Assembly (NCBI RefSeq): GCF_017922435.1
Contig: NZ_VDEZ01000001.1
Coordinates: 868,001 to 932,000 of the forward strand
Source: Thalassospira sp. ER-Se-21-Dark
Lineage (GTDB): Bacteria > Pseudomonadota > Alphaproteobacteria > Rhodospirillales > Thalassospiraceae
Length of the DNA stretch: 64,000 nt
Direction: 5' to 3'
Made by a program: the position numbers and the translations under genes. The notes under the pieces were generated by a model that saw nothing but the letters and a program-made list of their open reading frames with translations, made no database searches and was not told where the DNA came from. Numbering within the stretch: the stretch's first letter is position 1; every line of letters begins with the position of its first letter. Shown here one piece after another: positions 7,051 to 16,030 of this stretch.

Positions 7051-9536
7051 CAGGCACCACCCTGTCGACGTTCAGCCGATCCTTCAACTACACGCAATTG
7101 CGGACGTCCGCGACGGGTGTTTTGTGCGCTTGGTTGTGCGCGATCCATCGGGCGGTCTTCCGCCTCGGCCGGTTTGCGGCGCGGTGCACGCGCAGCAGCG
7201 GCGCGTTCGGCATCCTCACGCACTTTGCGCATGCGCATCGCGGCTTCTTCGCGGGCCTTGGCGATGGCCTCGGCTTCACTCATTTTGCGCTGTGGCGCAG
7301 GCTTGCGGGCCGGTTGCGCTGTGCGTTCCGGTTTGGCCTTTGGTTTGGTCGCTGCGCGTTTGGGCGCAAGGTCGGCGGCACTTGCCGGACGGGCTTCACG
7401 CGATGCACGGGCTGGCGGACCCTTGCGGGCTGCGTCCCTTGTCGCGGCTTGTTCCTTGCTGACCGGACGCATGGTCATCATCGTGCCACCCGGGGTCGGC
7501 TGTGGTTTCATTTCTGTTTTGGCGATACCTGCCGCCTGCTTTGCGGCCTGTGCGCGACCAGAACCTGCTTCGCCGGTGGCACCGAAATCCGCGATCTCAG
7601 GTGTTTCCTCGATCTCGATTTCAGGTTCGTGCGCGCTCATGGCTGAAGCCGGATGGGTATTGGGGGCTGTGTTTTTTTCAACAATCGGGCGCGGTGCGTC
7701 GGGGTTTGGCACGGCAATCTGTTTGGGGATGATGCGCATTTGCCCATCAGATGGCAACGCGTCGGCCATTGGCTCGGCCGGGCGGGAGATTGGTGGCAGG
7801 CCACGTGCTATTTTACCACTTTCCGGAACCGGTTTTGATACTGCTGATTTCGCCCCACCCTTGACCGGGACAACCTGAATTTGGCCGTCCGCCAGCGCTA
7901 GAATGGCATCGGCGCGTGCCAGAATTTCGCGTTCATGACTGACGATAAAGGTCGTAATGCCGTTGCGACGCAAAACATCGATCAGTTCGCTGATATGGGT
8001 AACGCCATTGTCATCAAGGGCGGTTGTCGGCTCATCAAGCAACAGCAACCGCGGACGCGAAAACAGGGCAGCGGCGAGTGCGATCAATTGCCTCTGCCCA
8101 CCCGAAAGGTTACGACCACCACGATCAACCCGCGTGTCATAACCATCTGGCAAATCCAGGATGAACTGATGCGCGCCAGCCAATTCAGCAGCCTGAATGA
8201 TGTCGCGCATTTCCGCATTGCCAAGACGGGCAATGTTTTCGGCAATCGTCCCCGGGAACAGGAAGGGGTTTTGCGACAGATAACCGATCTGTGCGCCCAT
8301 TTCTGTGCGATCTGCGCGGGAGGCTTCAACGTCATCAAGCTTCACCGACCCGGAACCGGGCAACCAGATGCCCATGATCAGTTTCAAAAGCGCGGTCTTG
8401 CCGACCCCGTTAAACCCGGCGATTGCAATGATCTGCCCCGGCCCGGCCTTGAACGAGAATCCTTTGAACAGCACATTGCGGCTGTTGGGCGGCGCAAAGA
8501 CAAGCCGGTCCACACTGACCGCCATGCCGCGCCCGCGCGGCATGGGTGCCGGGACCGTCTGACGTTTTTCAAGCAGGATATTATTAAGACGTTCGAACGA
8601 ACTGCGGGCCGCATTCCAACTGCGCCATGCAGTCACCGCACCGTCAAACGGCGCAAGACCCCGCATGCCGAGAATCATGGATGCCACCATAATCCCGATC
8701 GTGATGCTTTCGGACAGAACCAGATAGGCGCCAACCCCGATAAAGCAGACCTGCATGGCAAGGCGGACAAAATGCGATAACGTGGTCGATGTGCCAACCC
8801 GGCGGCTGGCCTGGCCTTCCCAATAAAGCGAATCCGACTGGTCTGCTTGCCAGCGCTGCCGGGCGGACTGGGTCATGCCCATGGCTTCCATCGCCTCGGC
8901 ATTGCGGACATAGGTTTCTTCCTGCGCAATACCGCGGTTCTGGCTTTCTTCGGACCGGTCGACGGAAATCTTGGCCGCGGCTTCGTTGGCAATCGCAATC
9001 ACGATCAAAAGCAACGCCCCGCCACATGCCACCATGCCAAGCCGGGTATCAAAGATGAACACCACCCCGATATAGACCGGGGCCCACATGAAATCGATCA
9101 GGGCAAACGGGCCACTGCCGGTCAGGAATCCGCGCAAGCCATACAAATCGCGCAAAGGTCGCTGGCGCATCTGGCTGCCGCGTGCCGATTGCTGCACGAC
9201 ATGAGCAAACAGCTCCCCACCCAAACGCAGATCAAGTGCCGTCCCGACCCGGATCAAAACCCGTGACCGGAGTTGCTCCATTGAGGCGATGAAGACCAGA
9301 ACAAGGCCAATGCCAAGGGTAAGGAGGGCCAGCGTATCCACCGACCGACTGGAAAGAACGCGGTCAAATACCTGCATGGAATAAATCGGGATCACCATGT
9401 TAAGCAGGTTGATCACCATCGAGAACCCGCCGACAAGCGCAATCGACCGCCAGAACAACCGTTCCAGCGGGGTCCGATCCCCCTCGCGTCCCGCATCCGA
9501 TTTGCGGGTTGGCCGGATTCTATCCAACAGGCCCAT
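7050..9536 (-). CDS. Type I secretion ABC transporter (PrtD-like) with long basic C-terminal extension
   Basis: Exports unfolded RTX substrates across the inner membrane in the HlyD/TolC machine. 828 residues: a transmembrane domain (about 30-320) without an N-terminal C39 peptidase, then the nucleotide-binding domain. Visible motifs are Walker A GFNGVGKT (374-381), Q-loop Gln422, signature LSGGQ (477-481), Walker B LLLLDEP (497-503) and switch His534. PrtD-family proteins normally end near residue 570-580. Here about 270 further residues follow, rich in Ala, Pro, Lys and Arg, with runs such as KAREEAAMRMRKVREDAERAAAA that could form a charged helix. The extension has no recognisable domain and is presumably cytoplasmic. 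First gene of the exporter pair. Confidence 0.92.
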   Translation of the reverse strand: MGLLDRIRPTRKSDAGREGDRTPLERLFWRSIALVGGFSMVINLLNMVIPIYSMQVFDRVLSSRSVDTLALLTLGIGLVLVFIASMEQLRSRVLIRVGTALDLRLGGELFAHVVQQSARGSQMRQRPLRDLYGLRGFLTGSGPFALIDFMWAPVYIGVVFIFDTRLGMVACGGALLLIVIAIANEAAAKISVDRSEESQNRGIAQEETYVRNAEAMEAMGMTQSARQRWQADQSDSLYWEGQASRRVGTSTTLSHFVRLAMQVCFIGVGAYLVLSESITIGIMVASMILGMRGLAPFDGAVTAWRSWNAARSSFERLNNILLEKRQTVPAPMPRGRGMAVSVDRLVFAPPNSRNVLFKGFSFKAGPGQIIAIAGFNGVGKTALLKLIMGIWLPGSGSVKLDDVEASRADRTEMGAQIGYLSQNPFLFPGTIAENIARLGNAEMRDIIQAAELAGAHQFILDLPDGYDTRVDRGGRNLSGGQRQLIALAAALFSRPRLLLLDEPTTALDDNGVTHISELIDVLRRNGITTFIVSHEREILARADAILALADGQIQVVPVKGGAKSAVSKPVPESGKIARGLPPISRPAEPMADALPSDGQMRIIPKQIAVPNPDAPRPIVEKNTAPNTHPASAMSAHEPEIEIEETPEIADFGATGEAGSGRAQAAKQAAGIAKTEMKPQPTPGGTMMTMRPVSKEQAATRDAARKGPPARASREARPASAADLAPKRAATKPKAKPERTAQPARKPAPQRKMSEAEAIAKAREEAAMRMRKVREDAERAAAARAPRRKPAEAEDRPMDRAQPSAQNTRRGRPQLRVVEGSAERRQGGA

Positions 9537-9954
9537 TCGTTCCTTCCGCTACATCCACCCAAGAAATATGGGCGAAACCCTTATATCTGTTGCCGTTGAC
9601 CACATGCCAACCACGCATGACAAACCACCCGCGCAGCGAAGCTATGACGGGCAACCTAGCCAATGGCATACTCCCACTATTCTAGTCGAATATATAAGGA
9701 TGTGTTAAAATTTTGCCGCAAAGCCCTTTATTTCATTGCCTTACCGCGACATCAGATCGCGCAATTCGGGCTAACTTTCGGCCCAAAATCCTGACAATTC
9801 TTCGCCCGATGCGACCTGTGCTGAATCAATGCCGTTAACAGATTGTTTGGCATAGACTTTTTGGGTCACAAAGAAGGTTCCATTTGCGCATCCCCGTTCA
9901 TCACCCCTATCTTTGAACAAGCCCCACCCCCAAACCGCGACAGGCAAACATTTT
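9537..9954. other. Intergenic region between divergent exporter operon and M48 protease
   Basis: 418 bases without a convincing gene. An AT-rich stretch around 9675-9735 probably holds promoters for one or both sides. I could not define a clear -35/-10 pair, operator or RNA gene. Small open frames here lack ribosome-binding sites. Confidence 0.4.
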
Positions 9955-10848
9955 ATGGCCGACAATACGCCGCAACTTCCCGACTTCATTCAACGGTTTC
10001 TCGCCATTCAACCGGGCGGAGTCTCTCACGCGGGCGGGCTGATGGCGTGCATGATCGGCGTGCTTGCCGCCTGTGCATGGATGCTGGGCGGGATATCGAT
10101 GATGATCTCGGCCGGTATTGCGGTTGCCCTGATGCTGGTACTTTCGCCAATGATCTCCCCAGAAATCCTGATGAAGATGCTGCGTGCCAGTCCGCTTTCG
10201 GGGGAAGATTATCCCGCCATCCATGAAATGAGCCGCCTGCTTTCCGAACGCGCAGAACTTGGTCACAAACCAAAATTGTTCCTGCTGCCCGGCAAGGGGG
10301 TTAATGCCATCACGACAGGAACGGACGACAACACCACGATTGCGATTTCAAGCGATGCGGTTCATGGCCTTTCACCGCGCCAGATGCGTGCCATTTTGGC
10401 CCATGAAGTGGCGCATGCCTGGCATGGCGATACCCGTATCTTGCTGATTACCGATGTGCTGTATCGCGCAACATGGACCATCGCGCTGCTTGGTCTGGCG
10501 ATCTTTATCTTTGGCGATTTTAATCCACCCGCCTGGATGATTATCCTTTTTGGTGCGGTGCCAACCATCAGCTTCCTGTTCCAGCGCGCGGTCATCCGCG
10601 ACCGCGAATTTGCCGCCGACCACGGGGCAAGTGATTTGCTTAATGGCCCGGAAGACATGATTGATGCACTTCTGCATATTGATCAGATCAATCGCAAACG
10701 TCTGGGCCTTGTGCCTTATCGCAGCACCCAGCCGCCAAGCCTGCTTGATACTCATCCATCGGTTGGGGCACGGATCAAGGCGCTCCGCGCCCTCAAACCC
10801 GGAACCTGGCAGAAATTCTTTGAAAACCGGCGGATGCCGCCGCAATAA
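9955..10848 (+). CDS. M48 family zinc metalloprotease (HtpX-like)
   Basis: 297 residues from ATG 9955; an upstream TTG at 9913 has no ribosome-binding site. Membrane-bound zinc protease of the HtpX/M48 family, which degrades misfolded membrane proteins. Two hydrophobic segments lie near 28-65 and another pair near 170-210. The zinc site HEVAH (His150, Glu151, His154) sits in LAHEVAHAWHGD, with the third ligand Glu218 in RDREFAADHGAS, both canonical for M48. The tail DTHPSVGARIKAL is also typical of the family. It is followed after six bases by the HNH-like gene, so the two may be cotranscribed. Whether it is HtpX itself or a paralogue cannot be decided. Confidence 0.9.
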   Translation: MADNTPQLPDFIQRFLAIQPGGVSHAGGLMACMIGVLAACAWMLGGISMMISAGIAVALMLVLSPMISPEILMKMLRASPLSGEDYPAIHEMSRLLSERAELGHKPKLFLLPGKGVNAITTGTDDNTTIAISSDAVHGLSPRQMRAILAHEVAHAWHGDTRILLITDVLYRATWTIALLGLAIFIFGDFNPPAWMIILFGAVPTISFLFQRAVIRDREFAADHGASDLLNGPEDMIDALLHIDQINRKRLGLVPYRSTQPPSLLDTHPSVGARIKALRALKPGTWQKFFENRRMPPQ

Positions 10849-10854
10849 TCGACC

Positions 10855-11190
10855 ATGGCAATACCGGGAAATTCTGATCGTTCTGATCTTGGGAAATGTT
10901 CGATTTGTGGTCGGGTGATGATCGCAGGTCCCAGTGTCGACCGCCATCACTGGCACCCGAAATCACAGGGCGGGACCGAAACCGAATGGCTGCATCGCGT
11001 TTGCCATCGCATGATCCATCGCCTGTTTGATGAAGCCACCCTTGCACGCGACTATAACAGCCCCGACAAGCTGCTTGCCCATCCCGATATCATCAAGTTC
11101 GTCAAATGGGTGCGCAAGAAACCGGTTGATTATGTCGACTGGCCGGAAAGTGCCGGTCGATATGGCCACAATCGCGGCAAACGCCGCTAG
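10855..11190 (+). CDS. Small HNH-like zinc-binding protein
   Basis: 111 residues. A CSICG knuckle near residue 15-19 is followed by DRHHWHPKSQGG, which resembles the first half of an HNH nuclease motif. RVCHRMIHRLF comes next, with Cys and His spaced like the remaining zinc/metal ligands. The C-terminal half is basic and carries no further recognisable domain. It could be a structure-specific nuclease or simply a zinc-finger HNH-fold protein. It starts six bases after the M48 protease stop with no clear ribosome-binding site, suggesting translational coupling. Function unknown. Confidence 0.75.
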   Translation: MAIPGNSDRSDLGKCSICGRVMIAGPSVDRHHWHPKSQGGTETEWLHRVCHRMIHRLFDEATLARDYNSPDKLLAHPDIIKFVKWVRKKPVDYVDWPESAGRYGHNRGKRR

Positions 11191-11288
11191 ACCCTTCCGG
11201 GGAAAGAACTGCCAATTTAACCATTTACCTGCCAAGATAGGCGCAATATACGCATCCGTCGCGCAACCGCCGAAAGCAGGAAGAACCG

Positions 11289-12008
11289 ATGCTAGATATG
11301 CTAAATGATCTGATCCCGGTCTTTGTCACATTGTTCGTGATCATTGACCCGCTGGGTCTGGTGCCGGTTTTCATCGTCCTGACACAGGGCACAAGTGCTG
11401 CCCATCGCAGGCGCATGGCGATCCGCGCGTGCTTGACCAGCTTCTTCCTCCTCGCAGCCTTTGCCCTGATCGGCGAAGGGTTGCTTGGCATCTTTGGCAT
11501 TCACATGCCCGCCTTCCGGATTGCCGGGGGCACGTTGCTGTTTTTGATCGCGCTTGAAATGCTGTTTGAAAAGCGCAGCCAGAAACGCAACCAGCGCGCC
11601 GAACAGGTCCATCAGGAACTCGAAGAAGATCACGAAGCCGAAAAGCCCAAGGCAAAACCCAAAGCAAGCCCAGCCAAATCAAACAGTGATGTCACCATCC
11701 CCGACGATGAGGCCGATGATGTCTCGATCTTCCCGATGTCGATCCCGTTCCTGTCCGGCCCCGGCGCCATCGCATCCGTGATGCTTTTGATGGGCAAGTT
11801 CGAAGACAATATCGCCATGCAGGCAAGCGTCATCGGCGTGGTCGCCGTCGTGATGGTGATCGCGTTTGTCTTCTTCCTGCTGGCAAACGTTGTTGCCAAA
11901 CGCCTCAGCCCGACCGTCGCCACGGTGGTGTCACGCCTGCTTGGCATGATCCTGGCCGCCCTTGCGGTTCAGTTCATTATCGATGGCATCAAACAGGCGT
12001 TTTTCTAG
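11289..12008 (+). CDS. MarC family integral membrane protein with charged insertion
   Basis: 239 residues. MarC/UPF0056 proteins have six transmembrane helices and no settled function; the original link to multiple antibiotic resistance was withdrawn. Family hallmarks are the N-terminal VIIDPLGLVPVFIVLT, the central PFLSGPGAIASVMLL and the C-terminal helix RLLGMILAALAVQFIIDGI. Between helices 3 and 4, residues about 94-141 form a hydrophilic stretch rich in Lys, Glu, Pro and Asp (EKPKAKPKASPAKS, DDEADDVS). This is longer than in ordinary MarC proteins. AGGAAG precedes the ATG at a usable distance. Confidence 0.9.
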   Translation: MLDMLNDLIPVFVTLFVIIDPLGLVPVFIVLTQGTSAAHRRRMAIRACLTSFFLLAAFALIGEGLLGIFGIHMPAFRIAGGTLLFLIALEMLFEKRSQKRNQRAEQVHQELEEDHEAEKPKAKPKASPAKSNSDVTIPDDEADDVSIFPMSIPFLSGPGAIASVMLLMGKFEDNIAMQASVIGVVAVVMVIAFVFFLLANVVAKRLSPTVATVVSRLLGMILAALAVQFIIDGIKQAFF

Positions 12009-12046
12009 GACCCCCAGAAAAGAAGCCTGCCCTGCGCTGACAATCC

Positions 12047-12964
12047 TTACTGGGCTGCCCAGACGTAACCCGCATACAGCACCAGCATGATGATGCCGGG
12101 TATCCGGCCGATCTGTGGACGGCGAAGCATCAGCGTCAGGCCAATCGAAACCGCAATCATCACCGGAAGATCGAACATCAGGAACCGGTCCGCGACTGGA
12201 ATCGGCGACACGACCGCCGTAAGGCCGAGAATCCCAAGGATGTTGAAAATGTTCGACCCGATAATATTGCCAATCGCGATTTCGGATTGCTTTTTCAAAG
12301 CGGCAATCAGCGATGTTGCGAGCTCTGGCAGGGACGTACCAACCGCAACAATCGTAAGCCCGATAAAGGCTTCGGATACACCAAAGGTGCGCGCGATGGT
12401 CACCGCCCCTTCGACAAGGTAATGGGCACCGACCATCAACATGGCCAGCCCCGCGACAACCCAGAAAATTGACAGCCAAACATTTGAAACCGCTTCGGGA
12501 AGATCCGTCGATGACGCGGGTTCCAAACGCGACTGGCGATAGGCAAACACCAGATAACCAATCAACGCCGCAAACATAAACCCGCCAGCCACACGACCAA
12601 GGTCACCAAGCGCAAAGAACGGCACCAGCAGGACAGCAGCACCAAGCATCACAGCGGTATCGCGACCAAGCGTGCCGCCCGATACGGCAATTGGCCACAC
12701 CGCGGCAGAGACACCAACGATCAGCAAGATATTGGCAATGTTGGACCCGATGACGTTGCCAAGCGCGATATCCGGCACACCACGCAATGCCGCATCCATG
12801 GAGACAAGAAGTTCCGGCGTCGATGTCCCGAAACCGACCACGGTCAAACCGATCAGAAGCGATGACATGGAAAGTTTGCGGGCGATCCCGACGCTACCGC
12901 GCACCAGAGATTCCCCCCCAAAGAAAAGCCCGGCCAAACCGCCGAGCAACATCAGATATTCCAT
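12047..12964 (-). CDS. Calcium/sodium:proton antiporter, CaCA family (YrbG-like)
   Basis: 305 residues. Two homologous inverted halves each carry a CaCA alpha-repeat: GFGTSTPELLVSMDAAL with GNVIGSNIANILLI in the first half, and AVGTSLPELATSLIAAL with GNIIGSNIFNILGI in the second. These acidic Glu and conserved Asn residues coordinate the cation during Na+/Ca2+ (or H+) exchange across the inner membrane. About ten hydrophobic helices are visible. I place the start at ATG 12964, preceded by AAAGGA eight bases upstream; a longer frame to 13003 adds a non-conserved hydrophilic leader. Faces MarC tail to tail; no operon partner. Confidence 0.9.
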   Translation of the reverse strand: MEYLMLLGGLAGLFFGGESLVRGSVGIARKLSMSSLLIGLTVVGFGTSTPELLVSMDAALRGVPDIALGNVIGSNIANILLIVGVSAAVWPIAVSGGTLGRDTAVMLGAAVLLVPFFALGDLGRVAGGFMFAALIGYLVFAYRQSRLEPASSTDLPEAVSNVWLSIFWVVAGLAMLMVGAHYLVEGAVTIARTFGVSEAFIGLTIVAVGTSLPELATSLIAALKKQSEIAIGNIIGSNIFNILGILGLTAVVSPIPVADRFLMFDLPVMIAVSIGLTLMLRRPQIGRIPGIIMLVLYAGYVWAAQ

Positions 12965-13074
12965 CACCAACGTCCTTTCAGACCAGGATACATAACAACG
13001 CACATCTTCAAGATGCTTTGCGCAGAGTTGTTCTGCCGACCGATCACTTGCAAGCGAACTTGTTCACCATTTCA

Positions 13075-13112
13075 AAATAAAAAAGGGACGACATCAGCAA
13101 CGTCGCCCCTTT
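13075..13112 (-). terminator. Rho-independent terminator of the ThDP enzyme gene
   Basis: On the minus strand AAAGGGGCGAC and GTCGTCCCTTT form an 11-position stem with one mismatch. A long T-run follows, located 20-60 bases after the stop codon at 13135. Confidence 0.8.
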
Positions 13113-13134
13113 CTAAATTCAACAATGGGTCAGC

Positions 13135-15564
13135 TTACTCATCCCAGCGTTTCGCCGCACGCAGAATCGCATCGGTGCCGATCTGATAATGATCATAAAG
13201 CGCGATGCTGTCGCCGCACTGGCCAAAGGCATTCACGCCAAGCGGCGCAACCGCGTGGCCACGCACACCGCCAAGCCATGCAAGGGCGGCCGGATGACCA
13301 TCAATCACCGTGACAAGGCGGGCATCGGAGGCCAGCGGTTTGAGCAGGTTTTCGACATGGGCCATCTTGCCATCGGCCTTGCCTTCAAGGCGGGCACGCT
13401 CAAGGTCCTGCCATTCATTGTAAAGCCGGTCGGTCGAGGTGACGGCAAGCAGACCAAGGCCTGGATGATCTTCAGACAGCTTTTCCCAAGCCGCAATTGC
13501 TTCGGGTGCCATGGCACCGCAATAGGTAATCGCCATTTTGCAATCGTCGCCCGGCTGACGCAGCCAGTAACCACCCGAAATAATTTCGGTCTTTTCAGTT
13601 TGTGACAGGTCACGCTCCGGCTGCGAGAGCGGTTTGGTCGACAAACGCAGGTAGATCGATCCACCATCCGGGTCCTGCATATGTTCGAACGACCAGCCCA
13701 TGATGGCAGCCAGTTCATCCCCAAAGCTTGGCTCAAAACTGGTCAGGCCGGGTTGGCCCATGCCGATCATTGGTGTGCTGATCGACTGGTGCGCCCCGCC
13801 TTCGGGGGCCAGCGTGATGCCGCTTGGCGTTGCCACCACCATGAAACGCGCATCCTGATAGCAGGCGTAATTCAACGCATCCAAACCACGCGCAATGAAC
13901 GGGTCATACAGCGTTCCAATCGGGAACAGGCGTTCGCCAAACAGGCTGTGCGACAGGCCGAGTGCAGCCAGATTCAGGAACAGGTTGTTTTCGGCAATGC
14001 CAAGCTCAACATGCTGTCCGCTTGGCGATCTGATCCATTTCTGGGCCGAGGGAACCTTGCGTTCCTTGAACTCATCAGCCAGTTCTTCGCGGCCAAACAG
14101 GCCACGCTGGTTTACAAACCCGCCAAGGTTGGTCGAGACCGTCACATCGGGCGATGTCGTCACGATCCGGTCCGACAGGTCGCTGTTTTTCATCTTGGCC
14201 AGTTCATTCAAGATCTTGCCAAAGACTTCCTGCGTGCTGGACGTTTCAGCACGTGCAAAGGGCATTTCAGGGATGGTGATGTGCTTGGCCGACTTGTTGC
14301 GCGGAGCATCATCGTTAAACGGTGCCTTGGCGATGTAGTCGCGAAGCGCATCGGCACTGATATCAAGGCCAGCCGCGACATCCCATTCCTGCCCGTCGGC
14401 GATCTTGTTTTGCAGCTTGAAGGCATCCATTTGCGGCACGTTCATCAGGCCCGCATGGTTGTCCTTGTGCCCCTGAAGCGGCGTGCCATAGCCCTTGACG
14501 GTATAGGCGATAAACACGGTCGGCTTGTCATTTGGGACCGCATCAAAAGCACTCAGCACCGCTTCCATGCAATGGCCGCCCAGATTGGTCATCAGGTCAT
14601 GGAGCTGATCGTCGTCATAGTCGCCAAGCAGGCTTGCCAGCGCATTATCGCCGTCCATGTCCGATGTAATCTGTTTGCGCCATGCCGCCCCGCCCTGGAA
14701 GGTCAGGGCGGAATAGATGTCGTTTGGCACATCATTCAGCCACTTCTTAAGCGATTTCCCGCCCGGTTTGGCAAAGGCATCATGCAGCTTGCGACCATAT
14801 TTGATGGTAATCACGTTCCAACCAACCGCGCGGAAGAACCGGCCAATCACGCGGAACAGATGGGCATCGATCATGCCATCAAGGCTTTGGCGGTTATAGT
14901 CGATCACCCACCAGACATTGCGAATGTCATGCTTCCAGGTATCAAGCAACGCCTCATAGATGTTGCCTTCATCAAGTTCGGCATCCCCGACAAGGGCAAC
15001 CATGCGACCGGGCGTTTCATCCTTGGGCAGCATGTCCTTGTAGCGCAGGTAATCTTGCGTCAGGGCGGCAAAGTTCGTCACCGCCGCACCAAGGCCGACG
15101 GAGCCGGTCGAGAAATCAACCTGATCGCCATCCTTGGTCCGTGACGGATAGGATTGCGCACCACCGAACGAGCGGAAGTTTTCAAGCTTTTCCTTGGTCT
15201 GACGGCCAAGCAGATAGTTAATCGCGTGAAATACCGGGCTTGCATGCGGCTTAACCGCAACCCGATCCTGCGGGCGCAGAACATTGAAATAAAGGGCTGT
15301 CATCAGGGTGGTCATCGACGCACAGCTGGCCTGATGTCCGCCAACCTTGATGCCGTCGCGCTTCGGGCGCAGATGGTTGGCATTATGGATTGTCCAGCTT
15401 GACAGCCAGCGCACTTTCTTTTCAAGCAGGCCAAGCATCTCAAGATCCTTGGCATTGATATCGGCCGTGCTGCTTGCTTCGATGATTTCACCGATTTCCG
15501 GTGCGCTTTCCTGTACTGACATTTCCTGATTGCTTTCTTTTTTATCCGATATTGCGGGTTTCAT
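13135..15564 (-). CDS. ThDP-dependent enzyme of the transketolase / homodimeric pyruvate dehydrogenase E1 (AceE) type
   Basis: 809 residues. Domain order matches transketolase-like enzymes: an N-terminal ThDP/Mg2+ domain, a pyrimidine-binding domain and a C-terminal domain. The cofactor motif is GDAELDEGN...DYN (Gly193-Asp194 to Asn224). GGHQASCASMTTLMTALYFN, SVGLGAAVTNFAALTQDYL and HTIKGYG-like AYTVKGYGTPL resemble single-chain AceE more than sugar transketolase. At about 810 residues it is shorter than AceE (about 890), and no E2 or E3 gene is nearby. The substrate is therefore uncertain: pyruvate or another 2-oxo acid, or a ketose phosphate. The start is either 15564 or ATG 15522; neither has an ideal ribosome-binding site. 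Confidence 0.85.
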   Translation of the reverse strand: MKPAISDKKESNQEMSVQESAPEIGEIIEASSTADINAKDLEMLGLLEKKVRWLSSWTIHNANHLRPKRDGIKVGGHQASCASMTTLMTALYFNVLRPQDRVAVKPHASPVFHAINYLLGRQTKEKLENFRSFGGAQSYPSRTKDGDQVDFSTGSVGLGAAVTNFAALTQDYLRYKDMLPKDETPGRMVALVGDAELDEGNIYEALLDTWKHDIRNVWWVIDYNRQSLDGMIDAHLFRVIGRFFRAVGWNVITIKYGRKLHDAFAKPGGKSLKKWLNDVPNDIYSALTFQGGAAWRKQITSDMDGDNALASLLGDYDDDQLHDLMTNLGGHCMEAVLSAFDAVPNDKPTVFIAYTVKGYGTPLQGHKDNHAGLMNVPQMDAFKLQNKIADGQEWDVAAGLDISADALRDYIAKAPFNDDAPRNKSAKHITIPEMPFARAETSSTQEVFGKILNELAKMKNSDLSDRIVTTSPDVTVSTNLGGFVNQRGLFGREELADEFKERKVPSAQKWIRSPSGQHVELGIAENNLFLNLAALGLSHSLFGERLFPIGTLYDPFIARGLDALNYACYQDARFMVVATPSGITLAPEGGAHQSISTPMIGMGQPGLTSFEPSFGDELAAIMGWSFEHMQDPDGGSIYLRLSTKPLSQPERDLSQTEKTEIISGGYWLRQPGDDCKMAITYCGAMAPEAIAAWEKLSEDHPGLGLLAVTSTDRLYNEWQDLERARLEGKADGKMAHVENLLKPLASDARLVTVIDGHPAALAWLGGVRGHAVAPLGVNAFGQCGDSIALYDHYQIGTDAILRAAKRWDE

Positions 15565-16030
15565 GCGATGTCGTCTGGCGTCTCAATAATTCGGCACCAC
15601 AATGCCGATTTTTAGGGGCACGTCGCGGAAATCAAGATGGCGGTCCGGCAATTCACACAAGATTCGGCAATTTCACTGAAAGGTTGGAATCAGCTGCGAC
15701 GATCACAGGGAAACTCTCGAATTTCCGTTCCGGCAAAAGCTCTGGAAAATCTCTGGCCCACCTCTGTGCATGTGCGAGTCGCATCAAACCCGGAAGACCG
15801 CCAAATTCGATCAGCGCCGGGTGGAAGATTACGGCCCGCGTGCAACCCCGGCTCAAACTCTTTGCACAGAAATATCTTATACTGATATATAAATGACACC
15901 TCTCCTAAAGTTCGCTTCCGGTGACGTCGAAATTGCCAAACTTTCTATCGCAAAAATCTCTCTCCCTGACCAAAGTTATTCTATTCCGATGACAGTCCGG
16001 ATCGGAGCAATTCGAGGTGTATTATCCGCT
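15565..16030. other. Divergent intergenic region, start of the next gene uncertain
   Basis: About 330-465 bases between the ThDP enzyme and the periplasmic protein. TTGCAC (15860-15865) followed after 17-18 bases by ATATATA could be a plus-strand promoter, with transcription starting around 15893. If so, the in-frame ATG at 15893 would be almost leaderless, and a downstream start becomes more likely. Nothing else recognised. Confidence 0.35.

Noticed and set aside
13681..15144. 487-codon plus-strand ORF
   Set aside because: Entirely antisense to the ThDP enzyme, which shows conserved motifs across the same span.
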